64,000 bases of DNA from Desulfuromusa kysingii. GTDB taxonomy: Bacteria; Desulfobacterota; Desulfuromonadia; Desulfuromonadales; Geopsychrobacteraceae. The DNA is taken from NCBI RefSeq assembly GCF_900107645.1, contig NZ_FNQN01000002.1:372001-436000 (forward strand), in the 5' to 3' direction. Below, one piece after another: positions 62,072-64,000 of the stretch (position 1 is the first letter of the stretch; every line of letters starts with the position of its first letter). The notes below the pieces were generated by a model that had not been told where the DNA came from, did no database searches, and saw only the letters and a list, made by a program, of their open reading frames with translations. The translations under genes and the position numbers were made by a program.

Positions 62072-63323
62072 GATATTTAACCAGCAGACCTTCAGCCTCT
62101 GCAACTAAATCAGCTTCCATACGAGGGTCATTCACCACCTTGCGTAATATCTTCAAGCCGTCCTTGACCCAGTTTTTAGCAAAATAGGTCTGTGCCACCC
62201 GCAACTGCCAACGCGGATTATCCGGCTCCTGCCGGCAAGCGGCATTAAACGTATCAAGAACTATACTAAGCTCCCGGTTATAACGTAGCCAGAACTCAGC
62301 TAAGGGGAGGCTGACTCCCCCTTTACAACCGGAAGCGGGTAACAGTTTGAATACCTTCTCGGCATCCGTCAAAGCTCCGGTTTCCTCGAAGACAGACGCA
62401 GCCAGCAAGATAAAACGATGATCAGTCGTCCCCGCTTCAAGGGCTTTACGTGCATAGTCCGCGGCGATATCAAGCTGCTGTTGTTGCACATGGAGGTTGG
62501 TCAACTGGGCATAACAAAAGGAAGGGTCGATGCCACGTTGCAAGAACTGCTGCAACCGTTCCTCAGCCAGGGGATAATCGCCGTTAGCAACCAGAACCGG
62601 CACCAAAGCCTCAATCGCCAGAAGCAGCTCAGGATTTTTCTCCAGGGCCGATTCGAGCATAGATCGACCTTGCTCCAAATCACCTTTTCTGGCATACAGA
62701 GCGCCCAGTTCAAAGTCGTAGAGATCATCTTGATCCGCTGCGTCCACCTGAAGCCAAAGAGACAACGCCAGATCATCCTGACCGGCATGTGACATCAGAA
62801 AGGCTTCTTTAAAAGGTTCACCCTTTGCTTCATAACGGGGAGCTAAAGCAGCCGGATAAGAGGTGAGCACCAGTTCTAACTGACTTTCGGCATCACCGAA
62901 CCAAGCCTCATCATCAGTGAGAACTGTTGTCGCCTGGGTCGAACAACTGGAACAAGACCTCGCTTTGTCTGTCTCGGCAACATGAATCTCTGCTTCCAGT
63001 GGCTCAGCAGCAAGGGCCTGCTCAATATCCTTCCGCAGTCCGGCGCTACAGACCTGCTCTTGTGCCAAACGTAGATGATCAGCGGCCTGAGAGTAATCGC
63101 CACAGGATTGCAACCCTAAGGCTTCATCCAGATTAAGTCTGGCCAGTCCATCTCCAGCGGCGATACGCAACTCTTCTACCTCTGCAGACTCCCCTTCTTC
63201 CAGCGGTTGCGTTGACAATTGTTCGGCTAAATATCTGGCATCAACATAGCGTTGTTGAGCAACAGCTTTACGTAGCCCATCAATAGAACGGCCACCGCCA
63301 AAAAACTTTTTGAAAAAACCCAT
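62064..63323 (-). CDS. Tetratricopeptide-repeat protein
   Basis: A 419-residue soluble protein. It opens MGFFKKFFGGG and then carries several TPR-like helical pairs (for example ELGALYARKGDLEQGRSMLE, LVPVLVANGDYPLAEERL and YARKALEAGTTDHRFILLAAS), mostly in residues 180-400. A CSSC pair sits near residue 133 in a short linker. TPR proteins mediate protein contacts; the partner is unknown. Its 3' end overlaps the YbaK-like gene. Confidence 0.75.
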   Translation of the reverse strand: MGFFKKFFGGGRSIDGLRKAVAQQRYVDARYLAEQLSTQPLEEGESAEVEELRIAAGDGLARLNLDEALGLQSCGDYSQAADHLRLAQEQVCSAGLRKDIEQALAAEPLEAEIHVAETDKARSCSSCSTQATTVLTDDEAWFGDAESQLELVLTSYPAALAPRYEAKGEPFKEAFLMSHAGQDDLALSLWLQVDAADQDDLYDFELGALYARKGDLEQGRSMLESALEKNPELLLAIEALVPVLVANGDYPLAEERLQQFLQRGIDPSFCYAQLTNLHVQQQQLDIAADYARKALEAGTTDHRFILLAASVFEETGALTDAEKVFKLLPASGCKGGVSLPLAEFWLRYNRELSIVLDTFNAACRQEPDNPRWQLRVAQTYFAKNWVKDGLKILRKVVNDPRMEADLVAEAEGLLVKYHG

Positions 63324-63369
63324 ATCAGATGATCCTATAATCTTGGCTTAAGAAGGACGTGATGCAGAC

Positions 63370-64000
63370 TTAAAATAGTGAATCAATCAACTCAAAATCG
63401 AGTTCACTCTCTGCCAGTTGTTGTACTAGAGCAATTTTTTCTTCATCGTCAGCCCCAATCTTTGCGACATCCTCTTGGATTTTCGTATAGATTCCAGCCG
63501 TCGTGTCAGCGGTCCGCATATAGGGTATTTTGGCATCATCAATAACCCGCTGCACAATCGCTGAGATGGGAACAACACCATTGATAACTAATCCAGCTAT
63601 TTTAGGCTGATATTCGGGAAGACGATAAAGCGTTGACAACATTACCAGCAATTCAACCCGACTGCTCGGCACAATCAACAGAGTTGAATCATGTAACATA
63701 TCAATGATCCGCTGCGTCGAAGCCGCACCAAGCTGGACATGATGGACGATTCGGCTGCCCTTGCCTGGATCACCCTGAAGCTCAATCTGCAACAACTCAG
63801 ATAGATATCTTAAGGTTGGGTCAGCTAGGATTGGAGAATAATTAAACCCACCAACAACTTCAATGGCAGTCTTCTTAAACGCAAGCTTGAGATACTTCAA
63901 GGTATTTTCACGTTTGCTGCGAATAAGTTTATTCGGCAGAATCATCCGCACCTCAGCACCGGTTTCACGGAACAGAGCCAGATTCAATTGTAGCGCGTCG
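63370..64000 (-). CDS. DRTGG-domain protein, N-terminus cut by window edge
   Basis: The reading frame is open to the right-hand edge, so the start is missing; at least 209 residues are visible. The first visible part (ALFRETGAEVRMILPNKLI and on) looks like the end of a BioD-like P-loop domain, and residues in the last 110 (HHVQLGAASTQRIIDML, LVINGVVPIS, YTKIQEDVAKIG) match the DRTGG domain, a CBS-neighbouring module. This arrangement is found in the N-terminal half of large phosphotransacetylases and in stand-alone proteins of unknown role. Stop at 63370; no phosphotransacetylase domain follows. Confidence 0.75.
   Translation of the reverse strand, partial: DALQLNLALFRETGAEVRMILPNKLIRSKRENTLKYLKLAFKKTAIEVVGGFNYSPILADPTLRYLSELLQIELQGDPGKGSRIVHHVQLGAASTQRIIDMLHDSTLLIVPSSRVELLVMLSTLYRLPEYQPKIAGLVINGVVPISAIVQRVIDDAKIPYMRTADTTAGIYTKIQEDVAKIGADDEEKIALVQQLAESELDFELIDSLF

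Noticed and set aside
1-64000. Defence system, prophage, IS element, CRISPR array or tRNA cluster
   Set aside because: No transposase, integrase, Cas, restriction or phage proteins and no regular repeats or cloverleaf sequences were found on reading both strands.

Overview
The window is a bacterial chromosome segment of moderate G+C, densely coding. It looks like an anaerobic or microaerophilic, respiring Desulfobacterota lineage close to Desulfuromonadales (Geobacter/Pelobacter/Desulfuromonas type). This is inferred from the gene mix: an octaheme c-type cytochrome, a fused LutB-LutA lactate oxidase subunit, a hemX/ccsA-hemA-hemC-hemD-hemB operon, many two-component and c-di-GMP proteins, sigma-54 control and a PEP-CTERM protein. 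I see no rRNA, tRNA, CRISPR array, IS element or prophage.

Layout. 1-3.4 kb: start of an ABC-F ATPase, a GspA/ExeA-GspB pair and an MFS carrier preceded by a possible small RNA. 3.8-6.9 kb: TrhA/hemolysin III, a secreted octaheme cytochrome and TrxC. 7.0-21.5 kb: an organic-acid catabolic island. A lactate operon (lutC, lutB-A fusion) is transcribed leftward. Diverging from it are thiolase, fused 3-oxoacid CoA-transferase, 3-hydroxybutyrate dehydrogenase, a PAS/sigma-54 activator, a TRAP transporter with UspA, and a GlcD/GlcF 2-hydroxyacid dehydrogenase. The divergent gap holds a vegetative promoter with a FadR/PdhR-type operator on the lut side, and a sigma-54 promoter with a distal 15-bp palindrome on the thiolase side.

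21.6-30 kb: soluble transhydrogenase, radical SAM protein, ornithine aminotransferase, and a two-gene signalling operon (HDOD-histidine kinase plus REC-PAS-GGDEF-EAL). 30.3-37.4 kb: heme biosynthesis operon (SIS protein, ccsA/hemX, hemA, hemC, hemD, hemB) followed by an M16 peptidase. 37.6-44.2 kb: housekeeping genes (trxA, dtd, HAD hydrolase, dapF, MBL hydrolase, RDD protein, rsmE, prmA). 44.5-50.9 kb: two two-component systems, a FadR-family regulator and a diguanylate cyclase. 51-57.7 kb: MazG-like protein, peroxiredoxin, MaoC dehydratase, a DUF4405-type membrane protein with three C-terminal repeats, SprT-like protein, rhomboid protease, PEP-CTERM protein with its own sigma-54-like promoter, DinB and FKBP. 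57.7-64 kb: a histidine kinase/response regulator operon with DUF4388 and several Roadblock-like proteins, then YbaK, a TPR protein and a DRTGG-domain protein cut by the window edge.

How the genes work together (inference). The 7-21 kb island would import a small hydroxy- or ketoacid by TRAP. It would oxidise L-lactate (Lut), D-lactate or glycolate (GlcDF) and 3-hydroxybutyrate (Bdh, CoA-transferase, thiolase) toward pyruvate and acetyl-CoA. Electrons would go to the respiratory chain, and the heme and cytochrome-assembly genes elsewhere in the window support that lifestyle. The best candidates for something undescribed are the HK/DUF4388/Roadblock cluster, the small RNA before the MFS gene, and the repeat-bearing DUF4405-type protein.
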